Source: Macrocybe gigantea
Lineage: Eukaryota; Basidiomycota; Agaricomycetes; Agaricales; Callistosporiaceae
Direction of reading: 5' to 3'
NCBI GenBank assembly: GCA_011319805.1
Contig: SJRY01000068.1
Span: 62,001 to 126,000 of the forward strand
Length of the DNA: 64,000 nucleotides
Positions within the stretch are counted from its first letter, which is position 1. Each line of letters opens with the position of its first letter. The position numbers and the translations under genes are program-made. The notes below the pieces were generated by a model, which worked only from the letters and a program-made list of their open reading frames with translations, had not been told where the DNA came from and did no database searches. This document shows, piece by piece, positions 23,605 to 35,500 of this stretch.

Positions 23605-24163
23605 ATGGCGGCGGGCCTTAGAAGTAGGTTCATATACCTATTTTATGTGAGTGAGTGCACTGAGACAGTTGTTCAGCGGTCATCCTCCTGTCCTTTGTAC
23701 TTGCGGTGGGTTTCTTGATGATTATATTGTCATGCGCACTTTGGAAGAACTGGCTACCTCTCCTCGTTGGTGCGTCCAGGCGGCCTTCTTGGATCATGTA
23801 TCATGACTTATCAAGGCGATATCTAGCCTTGACCTTCGTCGTTGCACCCCTTCCGAACGCGCTGTTCTCCCATTGCGGCTCTGATGAATTCGCCGCCGGA
23901 TACGGCGAGAGCACCGGACCTATCGATATTGGAAGATTCCTTACATCTATCATCGTTGTGTCCGGCTTTGCCTTCCCTATCATCCTTGCACACTCGGACA
24001 TCATCAACCCAAAGGCCTGTGTGATGTCTATTATTGGGGGAGGGTAAGGGTGCTTCACGGCTGCCATTGTCTCTATCTGACCCTACTTCCTTTCAGTCTC
24101 GTGTACGGTACAATCCTAACATATTCCGCAGCTTTTCGCCAAGAAGATTCGGATTACGAGTGA
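23605..24163 (+). CDS. VPS55: Vps55 family endosomal sorting protein (LEPROT-like)
   Basis: Small four-helix membrane protein that, with Vps68 in yeast, acts in late endosome to vacuole trafficking. Four exons join in frame: 23605-23623 (19 nt only), 23677-23769, 23827-24043, 24097-24163, giving 131 residues. It reads MAAGLRTVILLSFVLAVG, then LSCALWKNWLPLLV, FVVAPLPNALFSHCG, FPIILAHSDIINPKAC and ends AFRQEDSDYE. Four hydrophobic segments are visible. The APLPN motif and the IILAH segment are hallmarks of the family. Tandem with kinesin-5, which ends 131 bp upstream, and convergent with TRS120, 96 bp away. Confidence 0.94.
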
Positions 24164-24259
24164 TATACCAGGAGTTGTACCATTTACATGTCTGAGAAAT
24201 ATAATTTAACACCGCGATGTATGCTTTAAACCAGCTGGTTAATTCAAAGATGGCATTGT

Positions 24260-27200
24260 TCATGTATCGTGCTCCCGAACGACGGCGACTAAATGGCCAA
24301 TTCCAGCTCGTGACAAGTTGTCGGAAGTTTTAACTTCAGCTGATATCTCGAATCGTCCATGGGCGAGGAAATAAAGCGCCATTTCCAATTCACGCGATTC
24401 TCCACTGTCCAGCCGGCCGACAGATATGTCCGAGAGGACACCTTCAAAAATGATATGCTCAGCAGGTTCCATTCGGAGATTCATTGTGAAGGTTAGAGAA
24501 TTAGCTATTCAATTGCATCAGCTTGTTTCGACGTTGTCTTGTACCCATATACGTACGAGATGAATTCGTTACTCGGGTGCGAAGGAAGACAAAATCATCA
24601 GCAGGAGGAAGGAATGCGCCCCCTTCCATGCGAAGTTTGTGATCACCATCCCTCTGAGTCATCGACATCGCGACCTGGGCATTGTCCAAGCGAAGTCTCT
24701 CAAGCATCGGTTGTGTCAGACGCTGATCTCTCAGAGAAAGATATCCTGCGCGGACACCGCCCGTCTAAGCACAGTTTAGATCTCAAAGCGATCTGAAGTG
24801 GAGGAGTCCTTACTTCTTTCCATCGTCCTCGGACCCGTTTGAACAGTTCTTCTCGATACCAGAACAGTTCTCTCCTCTGCCCCTCTTCATACTCGGAAAG
24901 CCGTGCCTTTTCAACTACGAATTGCCGATCAGATAGCGTCGGAATGGGCTGGGATTTCTGGTGCTCTGGAAGAAGGAATTTTTCAACAGGCAATACAAAT
25001 CTATGGGTACTTAGTAAATTTGGATAAAATAGGGATTGGTTGTACTTGCCTGGACATGGATCCAGGTGCAACGGTCGCGGAGGTGACGGCGTTCGTAGAG
25101 TCTACGGTATCCAAAAAGACGATCGGTCGGCATTAGTCCGTCGCATTCAATAGAATGTTGCTTACTTTCTATCACGGATTCAAAGGATACGTCGAACGGC
25201 AGTCCGTAAGTGTTCCGCACCTCAACGGAGAAGAGACACCAGCGCGCATTGTCACTAATGCAAAGGTCATCCCTCCTTCTGCTTGCGTCATTGCCGCATG
25301 CATCGTCACCTTGCAGAGGATGGCGAGGATAGGGAAGTATATCCAGACTAAGGCACTCCAGCATGTGGTAGACAGTAACCATTACAGGATACGAAATTTG
25401 GCGGGCATAGAAGACCGCTGAAGATTCAGACGAGCCGTTGGCATCAGATACGCATGAATATGACACATGGATTGTTCCATGGGTGCTAGGACAGGTAATG
25501 AGATAGAATGCACATCCAACTTTCTGGCACAACTCACCAGCCAACCTTTCCATTGCACATGATATTGAACGTCCGTTTCTCGCCAGGAGGCATTACCTGT
25601 GCTTCTTGCTCGTCCCAGAAAAACGCGGGCCGGTGTATAAGGTTGTACTCCGTCTCATATGTATCGAAAACAGATAAATTACCCTCTGCAAGAGCTTGCT
25701 GGGCCGGTCCAATAGTCGAGTCGTCGAATGCGAGCCGAAGGAAATTAATGGGAAGTGAGGATATATTCTCCAATGTGATACGTATAGTTGACCTGTTGTA
25801 TTTATGTTAGATAAATGGTAAAAAAGAGGTGCGAAAATCATCACACATTTCTCCGTCATACAACATGACGGCTCCGTGGGTGAGGGACGTCCGGCGTATC
25901 CGCAACAGAGGCTGTTCGGGGATGACCTTAAATTGCAGAAATTTACTCACTGCAGGAAGCGATTTTCTCGGTTTTCGTTTCTGGTTTTCCCAAGGAAATG
26001 ATTCGAGTCCTGAGTACTTGGTTCGGCCCAACTCGCTAGTGATAGAACTTCTCAACTTCGCTCGTCGTTCCTCGTCGTCATCAGAGGACAAGGGCAGTAT
26101 GAATTCACGGGCTACACCGCCGGAAGCTTGGACCCGACAACCTTTCATTAGAAGAGTACCAGGCTCTAGGGCTCTCCCTGTTAGAACCACTTGGTGTAGA
26201 GAGTTCGCAGGAATTAGAATCCGTATCGGCCGAGAGTCAAATGGTACACCAGATGCACTGAATCAAGTCAGAAACAAATAATGGATTCTGAAGAACTCAG
26301 CAATACCTCAGTGACAGCGACTGCAGTTCCAAATCAAAAATGTACGGATTCTGCAGTACGACAACAAATTCTAGGATTTCATTTTGAACGACAACGGTGT
26401 CTCCCTGCTGCTGCATGAATTAAACAGGCATGAAAAACATGGATTGAAGGTGCCAAGAGCCGAAGCGCTGACTTTACCAGAAGTCTTCCGTGGATTGTAG
26501 AGGAAGGGATCCGAGCCTGTCAAAACAGGGGCAACATCTGAAGATTTCGACCTGAGGGCCGAGATGGGTTTTTCAAATGCTAAACGAACCAAGGGCAGCC
26601 TAGAAGACAACGTCAACGCTTTATTGACCCCTGAAGAAAAAACTTATTCACGGTGCCAGAGCGATGCTAAATGTTGGCTTTCCAGACCAATATTCCACCG
26701 ATTTGGTATCTCCACGGCGTCGTGCTACGTTCAATGCCCGGTTTGAAGTCGAATAAAGGTGGTACTGATCGGCAGGCGAGAGCACTGGTTGCAATGTCTT
26801 TAATGCAGAGAGCGCAAATTGAGCAACAGCAGGAAAATCTAGCGCACTACCTTAGAATAAAGATATTGTGATGTGACAAGATTTTCTCACCAGGAAGTGC
26901 CTCAGCCACCGCGACGGCCTCCCGCACTACTCCCACTTGCAGTTCAGGCCACCCATGGGGATCACGAATGCTGCCGTCATCACCATCTTGCAACGAACCT
27001 TCCAGAGGTGATGCACTATCAGCGGTGTCATCCATATCTAGTAGCCGTACTGCCTCCAAGTCGATGCCCAGAATTTTGCATATGTGTTTGAGAAGCTTTA
27101 GGACACTCTCGTTCCCATCTGTGCTTTCGCTCATTCGAATGCCAACGGTGTTCCAAGCTTGAGCCAAGCCGGCTGTATTGACAGCCGATGCTAAGCCAGC

Positions 27201-28977
27201 AGTCGTTCGAGAAAGTCCGTCCTCTTCGCGACCACAGACGATGAGATCCATAATACACCCCAGCACTTCTCGCATAACATATGCTTCCTTCCTACGATAT
27301 CCCAAGCAAGCATAGAGACTCGCCATTGCTTCTAGGACTGAAATTCGCTCCCGCGGATCCAAATGCAGAAGCCAGGGGCCGTGAAGCTGGGCTACCACGT
27401 TAGCGATAAATGATCTAGAGACACCGGAAACGGCGCTAAGACGATCCAAATGAGTACCGCTGTTCGCATCTGGGTTTGAGAGCGTTGGAGGCAAGTAGGG
27501 ATTTGGACCAGGATGTAGCATCGCCGTGAAAGCAAGTGGACCCCATCCCTTTGCAGCCCACATGGCGAACAGAAAAGACGAATGACGAAGCACGCAGGAA
27601 GTGTAGAGGTAGGTTAGAAGGGCGTAATTTGGATCACCGTCCGCTAGGGGAGAGCGCATGTATAGAGCGGCTGCCTGTGTCAACTTATCGGAAATTTCTA
27701 ACCAAGGTTCCTTGGATGCAGTGACCGAATTGTGCTATGTGCGACATAAGTACGATCAATACGAAGGAGGAAAAACAACACTAACCAAGCCATGCCCAGC
27801 AGACCATGCCTCTACAATCGAAACGACAGCCAAGCCCTCGAGAACACCGGCATGCCAGGCTGCATCTTGGTTTGATTTAAACATCTGAAGCGCTTCGTTG
27901 TACCTGTTTCCCTTTAATGGCGGAAAGGCTCTCATTGATCCCCAAGACATACCATACCATCGAATCCTCGAGCCTTCCGGCAAGTAAGAACAAATCGCCA
28001 AGGATTTTAAACAGCCGCGCGTGAGACGAAGCCACACCCAAGCTACTCAAGCGCTTTCTCGACGGTTGGGTGCCATAGCTCGCCTGTCGAAATACGGTAG
28101 AGTTGCGCTTTGTATTCGGTGCGGCGGATAGGGTAAAACTCGATCGCGCCGACTCCGCATGAGAAGCTGAAGTTTGAGATGCAGGGAACTCCTTTCTGGA
28201 GCCGTTCAAAGGAGAAGGGATCTCCGTAAGCGGTGGCATCATTGGCATTGGGGAAGAGTTCAGGTATTCATTGCCTAAAGGTGTTTCGAGGGCTTGGATC
28301 TATGCTGCCGTGAGTAATCATAGTCACAACGAAACACCAGGAGGACGAAACACTTGCCATAACTCCAAATTCTCCCAGAATCACAGCACAAAGGTCTGCC
28401 AACAAAGTACCAAGGTACAGCCTCTTATTTCCCATGATATGGGGCACAACGAAGAGTCCGGGCTGACTTTCACCGCCGCCGAGGCTGATTCCAGCATCCT
28501 CGCTCTCTTCAAAGATGAAGCAGTGCCGGGCGAGGGGATACAGTCCGTCAGAAGGAAAGATATCCTGAAGAGATGAATGAAATTGAGTATAGATGGACGG
28601 CAATGCATTGGCCTTCGAGCAGGACGCTATTCCAATGACGGCAAGAGTGAAATGGGAGGGTCGCAGTAAGGACAAGGGTAAATGAGAGCGAGGAGGCGGA
28701 TGAGTAGGGAAACTGAGATGCAGGTGGCCAGTGGCCAAGGGGCTAGGCATAAACCGAGCTAACGAGTCCCTCAAGTCAATTCTGTCGGATTGCAATACGC
28801 AGTATACTGAAACTCACCTCTTTCATTCCTGTGGTCGGCAGGGACGTCTCCTAGCCGTATTGACTCAAAAGTTCGGATTTCTGAGGCATATCTGTCGAAC
28901 GTTACTTGAGATATGTTGCCGACTGGGACTAATAATATGGAGATGTGGGCCAGAGATGCGAAGACATGGTTATCCAT
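24260..28977 (-). CDS. TRS120: TRAPPII complex subunit Trs120
   Basis: TRAPPII-specific subunit; the complex activates the Rab GTPase Ypt31/32 at the late Golgi. The start chosen is MDNHVFASLAHISILLVPVG, followed by FDRYASEIRTFESIRLGDVP, the family's N-terminal signature. Conserved blocks continue with GLYPLARHCFIFEE, RLFKILGDLFLLAGRLEDSM, DAAWHAGVLEGLAVV, RKEAYVMREVL and the C-terminal beta-rich region NLRMEPAEHIIFEGVLSD and REHDT before the stop at 24260-24262. About ten short introns are implied. The length, about 1,300 codons, suits the family (trafficking protein particle complex subunit 9/Trs120). No frame slip was found. Divergent from DPM2 across 240 bp. Confidence 0.9.
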
Positions 28978-29217
28978 CGGCTGCTTTGCAACCCTTCGCG
29001 AGGATGCCTGTATAGGTGTGCTGACAACCCGCGATAGCCAGCTGGAGCAAAGTGGGTGTGTTGGATGGGGTGCCGCGTCACTTGCAGTCACCATCACTTT
29101 CTACTTCAGACCGTCATAGACTAGCTCGGAGCGAATACTCGCAAAAAGAAATGGTATTTCCCTCATATTCCAGTAAAGATTGTACTCTGCGGCGCATCCA
29201 CACTCAATTGACAGGGC

Positions 29218-29556
29218 ATGAGCGACAAGGCCTTGGGTGGAACTATGTTGCTGACGGCATTGGTCGTCTTCACCTACTACACTATCTGGGCAATCTTATT
29301 GGTGATCAGCTTCAACTTTGGCGCCTTCGCTGTCCTCATGCTTTTTCTGTAGCCGTTCTTTGAACCTTCAAGCGACATACACGACTACTTTCCGCCTAGA
29401 GAATGGGCCGTGCGATTGCCGGCATTCATACTGGTTGTGGGCCTTTCAGCTATAGGCGTATTTGTGGGAGCACGATTGCGAAGGAGAACCGGAAGAAGGC
29501 CCGACAGGCCAGACTTAGGACTGCATGATACCAGAACACTGCGAGGGTATTTTTGA
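29218..29556 (+). CDS. DPM2: Dolichol-phosphate mannosyltransferase subunit 2 (DPM2)
   Basis: Small ER membrane protein that stabilises and regulates dolichol-phosphate-mannose synthase, and in animals also the GPI-GlcNAc transferase. Two exons, 29218-29301 and 29353-29556, give 95 residues. It reads MSDKALGGTMLLTALVVFTY, a first membrane segment, then PFFEPSSDIHDYFPPREWAV and a second membrane segment with LVVGLSAIGVFVGARLRRR. The PFF...HxYF...W motif between two membrane helices is diagnostic. The C-terminus is basic, then ends TLRGYF; a further small intron near the end cannot be excluded. Its stop is only 32 bp from the stop of the convergent UNC79-like gene. Confidence 0.88.
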
Positions 29557-29588
29557 TCCATAGTCAATGGTAACAATGCATCGTTCTA

Positions 29589-32500
29589 CTAGTTATGTTG
29601 TCCGTTCCCTCTTGGAACGTTCCGCAGTACCTTCCCTTCTTGGGCATTTCTATTCTCCAAGTTCCTCAGCTTCTCTGCAGCTACAATCTCCTTAGCAGCT
29701 TGGTTCACCAGTATTTCCAGAGGCACGTCTGCAGGCGGTTCTGAGGCAGAGCGAAGGGCTCGAGAGAGCTGTATGCTTTTGAGCAAGCATGAAAGGTGTA
29801 TATATATGTGGCAAACACCAACCTTAATAGTTGATCGGTCACTTTTATCGGTATTTTGAAGTCGCTGCAGGATTGTCAGATGGGCGGCGTACTGGATTGT
29901 GATGGGACTGTGCAAGGAGTGCAGGAAGGTACACAAATCGGCCATGGATGAAGAAACTATCGTTGACAACGCCTGCTTCAATGTTAGCCGACGTTCACGC
30001 CTTAGCTTGTGAGAACTTACTGTTGGTACTCCCGCCTTGATTTCGTCCTCCAGAACATTTAAGACGCCTTGGAAAGGCATCCACAATTCATTCCAAACCG
30101 CAGTGAAACCATGAGTGTGATCAGAGGAGCTACCAAATATTCGTTGAGCGACCATGAGCCACAGCTTGATCGCAACGTAGGCGTGATCGAGATCGGCGGT
30201 CAGGCCATCTGATATCAGGCTTCCGGCCTGTGTGTGAGGACGCAGAACGGCGCGATGTACAGAACAGTAGTTGGACAGCTGCGGGTAGATCACAGCACAC
30301 CAGCTATTTCCAGGTTCCATCAAAGCGGTTAGAACCAAAACATTCCAGAAACGAATGTTCAGGCCAGCATGTGGCATTTTCTGCCAGATTGCAAGTCTAG
30401 AATTCGGTCCCGGAGGTAGACAGAAGCAGAAACTCACGTCGGTACTGTAATCGGATAATTTGGCAACAACAGCTGGGTCTTGCTCGGCGAGCTGCAAAAC
30501 TAGTTTCGCGATCGCCAATGATGCCAAAAAGTCGTTTTCTGATGCATTATCAGACGACCATGGATAGTTCTGTAAAAAAAATAAACTTGGTTCCAGCAAC
30601 ATGGAAAGGGAGAGAGGTCGCCGCGAAGTGAAGCAAAGGCGCTGGAATTCATGAGATCTTAGAGCCTGGATAAGGATTAGAACATGAAGGAAAGGTAAGA
30701 TAACATCGACACACACGTCAGTTACTGCCTTCAATGTCAATGGCATGACTCTGGCCTTCATGCGTAAGCCTTCCACGGATATTTCTAGCAAGACGGAAAC
30801 CAAATGATCGAACGGGGCGATTGAATCACTCGCCAAGCTCTTCCCTTGGATACTAGCTATAGCATGCAGAAGCTGAAGCAATGTCTTCTCCTTTACGACG
30901 AGCCTATTCAACGTGACTCGTATGACAGTCTCCACATATGGGAGTATCTCCTATAAAGGCGATCGAGATCAGAAAAGATCTAGCAGGCAAAGGATTTACA
31001 GACGCGACTATTGCCTTTATTATATTGGACGAGGATAGCAGGAATGATCAAGAGTGACGTTGGGTCTATGGAATTGGAGGGCCACTCGGAAACTCGGCGA
31101 GCCAAATTCGTCATTTGCTGGCCGACAACTGCAATACCAGTAAGCCATGTCCGACGCAAGACAAGCAAAACAGATGCACGAACACGTCATAAGCTCAGGT
31201 CCATACCCTTGATAGTATACCTTCTCAATAAATGTCTGCATGTTATTAAGTATGCGTTGAAAATGCTGGTGATCGATTTCGTACGCCCTTTGCAAGGTGT
31301 CTCGAAGTATCTGTTCTCGAAGCGACTTGAAGTTCATGGAGATTTTCGATTCGGAATATAGTATTTGTCTCAACACGATGAAGAAATCGTCCTCGAGTTG
31401 ACGCTGCCCATGAAATAAGAAAGGACGGAGGGTAGCAAATGTTGTTCTCACCTTAAACAAATTGATTAATAGCCCGTTTTGAGAGTACCTGCAATCAGAT
31501 TTGGTTCAGTCTAGGTTATGTGATGGCTGGAAAGGCCTTGACTTTGTTAACGTCGTTTCTAGGAAGGATACCCCTTGTGACCCCAAAGCATCTTGAGCGC
31601 TGTGTTGCGGATGGACAAGCAGCTTGGTAACTGATTCCAATGCAATGCTAGTAAAGCCGTGAGTTATGTGCGGAGGTTGTGAAATGAACACAGCCTCGCA
31701 CTATATAACCGGACCCATGAACCCATGCCATCTCGTAATGAAAGTTTGGATCACGGATAAGGCTATTTGGCGTAATTCGAAGCCAAGTTCTTTGGCAAGA
31801 ATATCAACAACAAGAGAAACAGCACGACGCAAAGGGTTTTGCAGATGCCTGAGCATCTTGCTCTCGAAGTCATGCTTGTGGACTATGAGAGATAGAGATT
31901 CGAGCATAGTCTTCAAAGTGAGTGCAGGGAGTGCTGTAAGATCGGGGATGGAATTAAAGAGGAGGATCATTATATCTGCGAACATTGACCCGATTAACGT
32001 GGACAACGGGCGTTCTTCATGTTCCTGTGTGCCAGCCATGATTGAAGGAATCATGTCGACATACCGATATGCGTCGAATATGACTAGCAACTCGTGCAGA
32101 CAGGCATAGGCATCCTCGGGTATGCGGCTGATGTCGCTGAAATCTACGTAAAATAATTGACCACCGTACGTCGGAATTGCTGTGACATTGTTGAACCCAA
32201 TAATTTGAACGAGGTGAAGTTTGATTTTGAGGAGATGGAAAGCATCGATTTTGACCCCCCAGCGATCATTTGCAGGCTCAGGATGAGGACCGAAGCCTGT
32301 AATGCTATAGATCAGTGCCGACCTATTAATTAGTACGTGTGTAGACGGCTAACTCGTAGGCGGGACATTTCAGGATCATCACGCTTTTCGGGTGACATAG
32401 CTCCGTCAATCGAAGCGGGATGCTGTTCTAGATCTAGAACAGTAGTATTATCGAGACTCGATGTGCGACGCACCATTTTTGGGCCAGTATTAACCACGTC

Positions 32501-35500
32501 ATTCCTTTCATAATCGTCATCTATGAAAATCTCAAAGATAGTGTTCCAAGACAGAACTAACGTGAAACTCTGAGCCACACTCGACGAATATATTAGGAGG
32601 GGTGCATACCTTTCCATGATGGAAAATGCACTCGGAGTTGGGTGAGGAAAGCTATGAGCTTGACACGGTCCGAAATTGGCGCTCTGGCGATATATTCATC
32701 CCAGCATAATGAGATAGCGGCAAAATGAGCTGGGAGCAGATTGGAGGTGAAAACCTCCACCGCTGTCCGAACTTCATTCTAAACTGCATATGAGCCAGGT
32801 GAGGCGTTTGAGGTGAAGCAAAATGAACCTTTTCTTCAGTCCAGAGGACACTGAAGAAGTGATAAAATATATCGACGACACTGGAACGCCATTGGCGGTC
32901 CTCGATGTGGAAAGTCGGGCTGGTCACGTCTAAAACAATTCTGAACAGGCGATTCGTTGCATTAAGGCTATTACCGATATGAACGATGGGCGATTGCTGC
33001 AGCCAAGAAGCGTACCGTTGCAGCCAGTTAGGCCCAGGAAGAAGCCAATCCTGCACAATTTCTTGGAAGGCTTGAGGATCAACGACTACCGTGCGCAACA
33101 ATATACTGGTACGAATCCCAGCTATGTCCGGCCTCTGGATGTCGTAAAGTTGCCAGGCACTGTAGTGGAATCAGTGATTGGTTCAGTCTCATACGATTCT
33201 CCTCACCATGTCGCAAGAAGTTTTCCATTTCTCAGTATGAAATTGTCTATCTCATATGGCTCCATGTACGGCGATGCGGAGAAAAAGAGGTTGAAGAATT
33301 TGGCAATCATACATGAGATCTCATTGTGATTATGCGTCAAATAAGCGCTAACAGCATTCATTAATGCAGGGTTGACGATGATCGGGTCGACGACGATAGA
33401 ACTGCGAACAGCCAACTTTCGTCTACAGCCGCGAAATGAACATTGACAGGAATGAAGACCATTGCCGGACTAGAAGCATACCGAGATGGTAGGCTATAAA
33501 TATCGTCTTGCTTGATCAACCCGTTTTCGATGATCTTGTTTCTATCGCACCCGAAAAGAACGAGACATGCCCCCAAAGAGAGGCGTATGAACGTTGCACT
33601 AATAATCGTTAGCTAGGCTTTCATGTCTGATGGATGTCAGTCACCTGTCTTGATCTCCTCTTGTTTCTACGTTGTCGATCACATTGACAGAGAAGTGGGA
33701 ATGAAGCTCTGAAATGACATTCTGCATGTCATGCCGATTTGTCGACCTGAGCCAAACCGATGACAGGATGGCCTTGACGAGGACCAAAGAGTCCTGTAGC
33801 GAACAATCAAAGGTAGCTATCAGGGAGGCAAACTGGTTATAGACTAGGACTGGGACTTCAACTCCAGAACGAGCAATCATAAGCAACCAGGTCAAGCTGC
33901 GGCGGAAAACTTTTCTATCCGATTTCGCAATGGAAGTCAGCGATGCCCAGACGTCAACCGCATTGCTAATTTCATGGGTTTGAGATGCCCCAAAATCGTA
34001 AGCACGGCTAAGACGGTCTAAAATTTCGCTCTCGCGGGGAAATATTTTGGTGAGTTGTGTCGTCGGCTGTCGTTATAGATGTAAGAAGGCTTGAAGCATA
34101 TGATACAAGCGCGCTTATCACCTGTGAGGGTCCTTGTAGAGAGGTGTCTTCGAGCCACCGGAGGAACAATTGTTCGAACGATGTAAATGTCACATTACTC
34201 TGCCAGAGTCGTGTCAAAGAGCGAAGAATAATCTCCGGCTGGTCAATCGGCTAATTCATAGTCGGCATTGTAGGTAATAAAATAGAATAACGACACCATG
34301 CCTGCGTGGCTTGCGTGACGGCCGTAGTTTCGATGCTTCCAGCGCTTTCTGTGCACAGATCATATAATAGTCTTGCATAGGGCCCTGCACCTTGTTGATC
34401 ATAAAGAGCTTGAAGCCAAGGCTTGACATAATGCGATAATATTGCGCGACGAGCATTGATGTAATCCCCTCCCGTGTTCAGTGAGTCCGAGGGGCCGGGA
34501 TTTACCACTTGGGAGAGCGGCCAAGAGAACGTCTCATGGCGCAATCTCAAACCGGGAATAGGCCTTTTCTGAGCTAGATAATCACGCAGCAATATCGCGA
34601 GATTAACGTCCTTCATATAAATCAGTCGATGAACATCCGTTCACAAAGAGAACCCTTTCACCTCGTTTAAGAACCATCTCAGGACGCCTCTGAGGATTCG
34701 TCGTGCGGCGTAGTCGGTCGTCAGCCCATTCGGCCAGAATCTTCGTATGAGTAGAACAAATCCAGCTTCATTGACCGAGATATCCAAGTCAGAGAGACAC
34801 GCTTCAATGGCAGATACTAATGTTTCCACGGCCTCGGACGCATCAAACGCGAGTGGAAGCGGAAAGATGCAGTAGATGTTGTTGATGGAACTATCAAAAT
34901 CTAGGACGTTATGATGCAGAAGTTCGAAGAAGCCGAGCTGGTAGAGATGAGAAAGTAGGATGTGCGCGGTGGAGTCTGAACGAATTTGGAGCTCGTGTTT
35001 CAGTGTTTCGCGAATGTGGCATAGCGACGTTAGTTCAAACGGGTGATCTGGAGAACGGTCGACGACTATGTCGGCTTGCGCAACATTGAGAAAGTCGGAC
35101 GTAGAGTGAACAATGTGGTCAGCATGATGTAATTTCGCAACGGAGCAAATGTACGCCAGATGAGACCAGTCGAACATAGGGGAGTGTTTGATACTCAACA
35201 GCCCATTTTCACGCAAATAATCAGCAGAGGTTTCAGAAACGCTGGAAGTTCCGGAAGCAATAAGAGCCTCGCACCACTGAAGAACGTGGTGGAATTCAAA
35301 TTCATCAACCTTGTAGTCCTTCGCGTGAGCAGCGTTTCTGCCGTTTTGTATAATGCCGATAGTACCAAGAACTAGACCATTTGTGATGATCTGCTGCTGA
35401 ATCCATAATTCCGCGTACAAGATAGATAGCTCGTCGTAGTTTTTCTTCTGCAACTCCTCGAAGGAGGTCGTCAGAATATCAGGAAAAACTTGAAGACATG

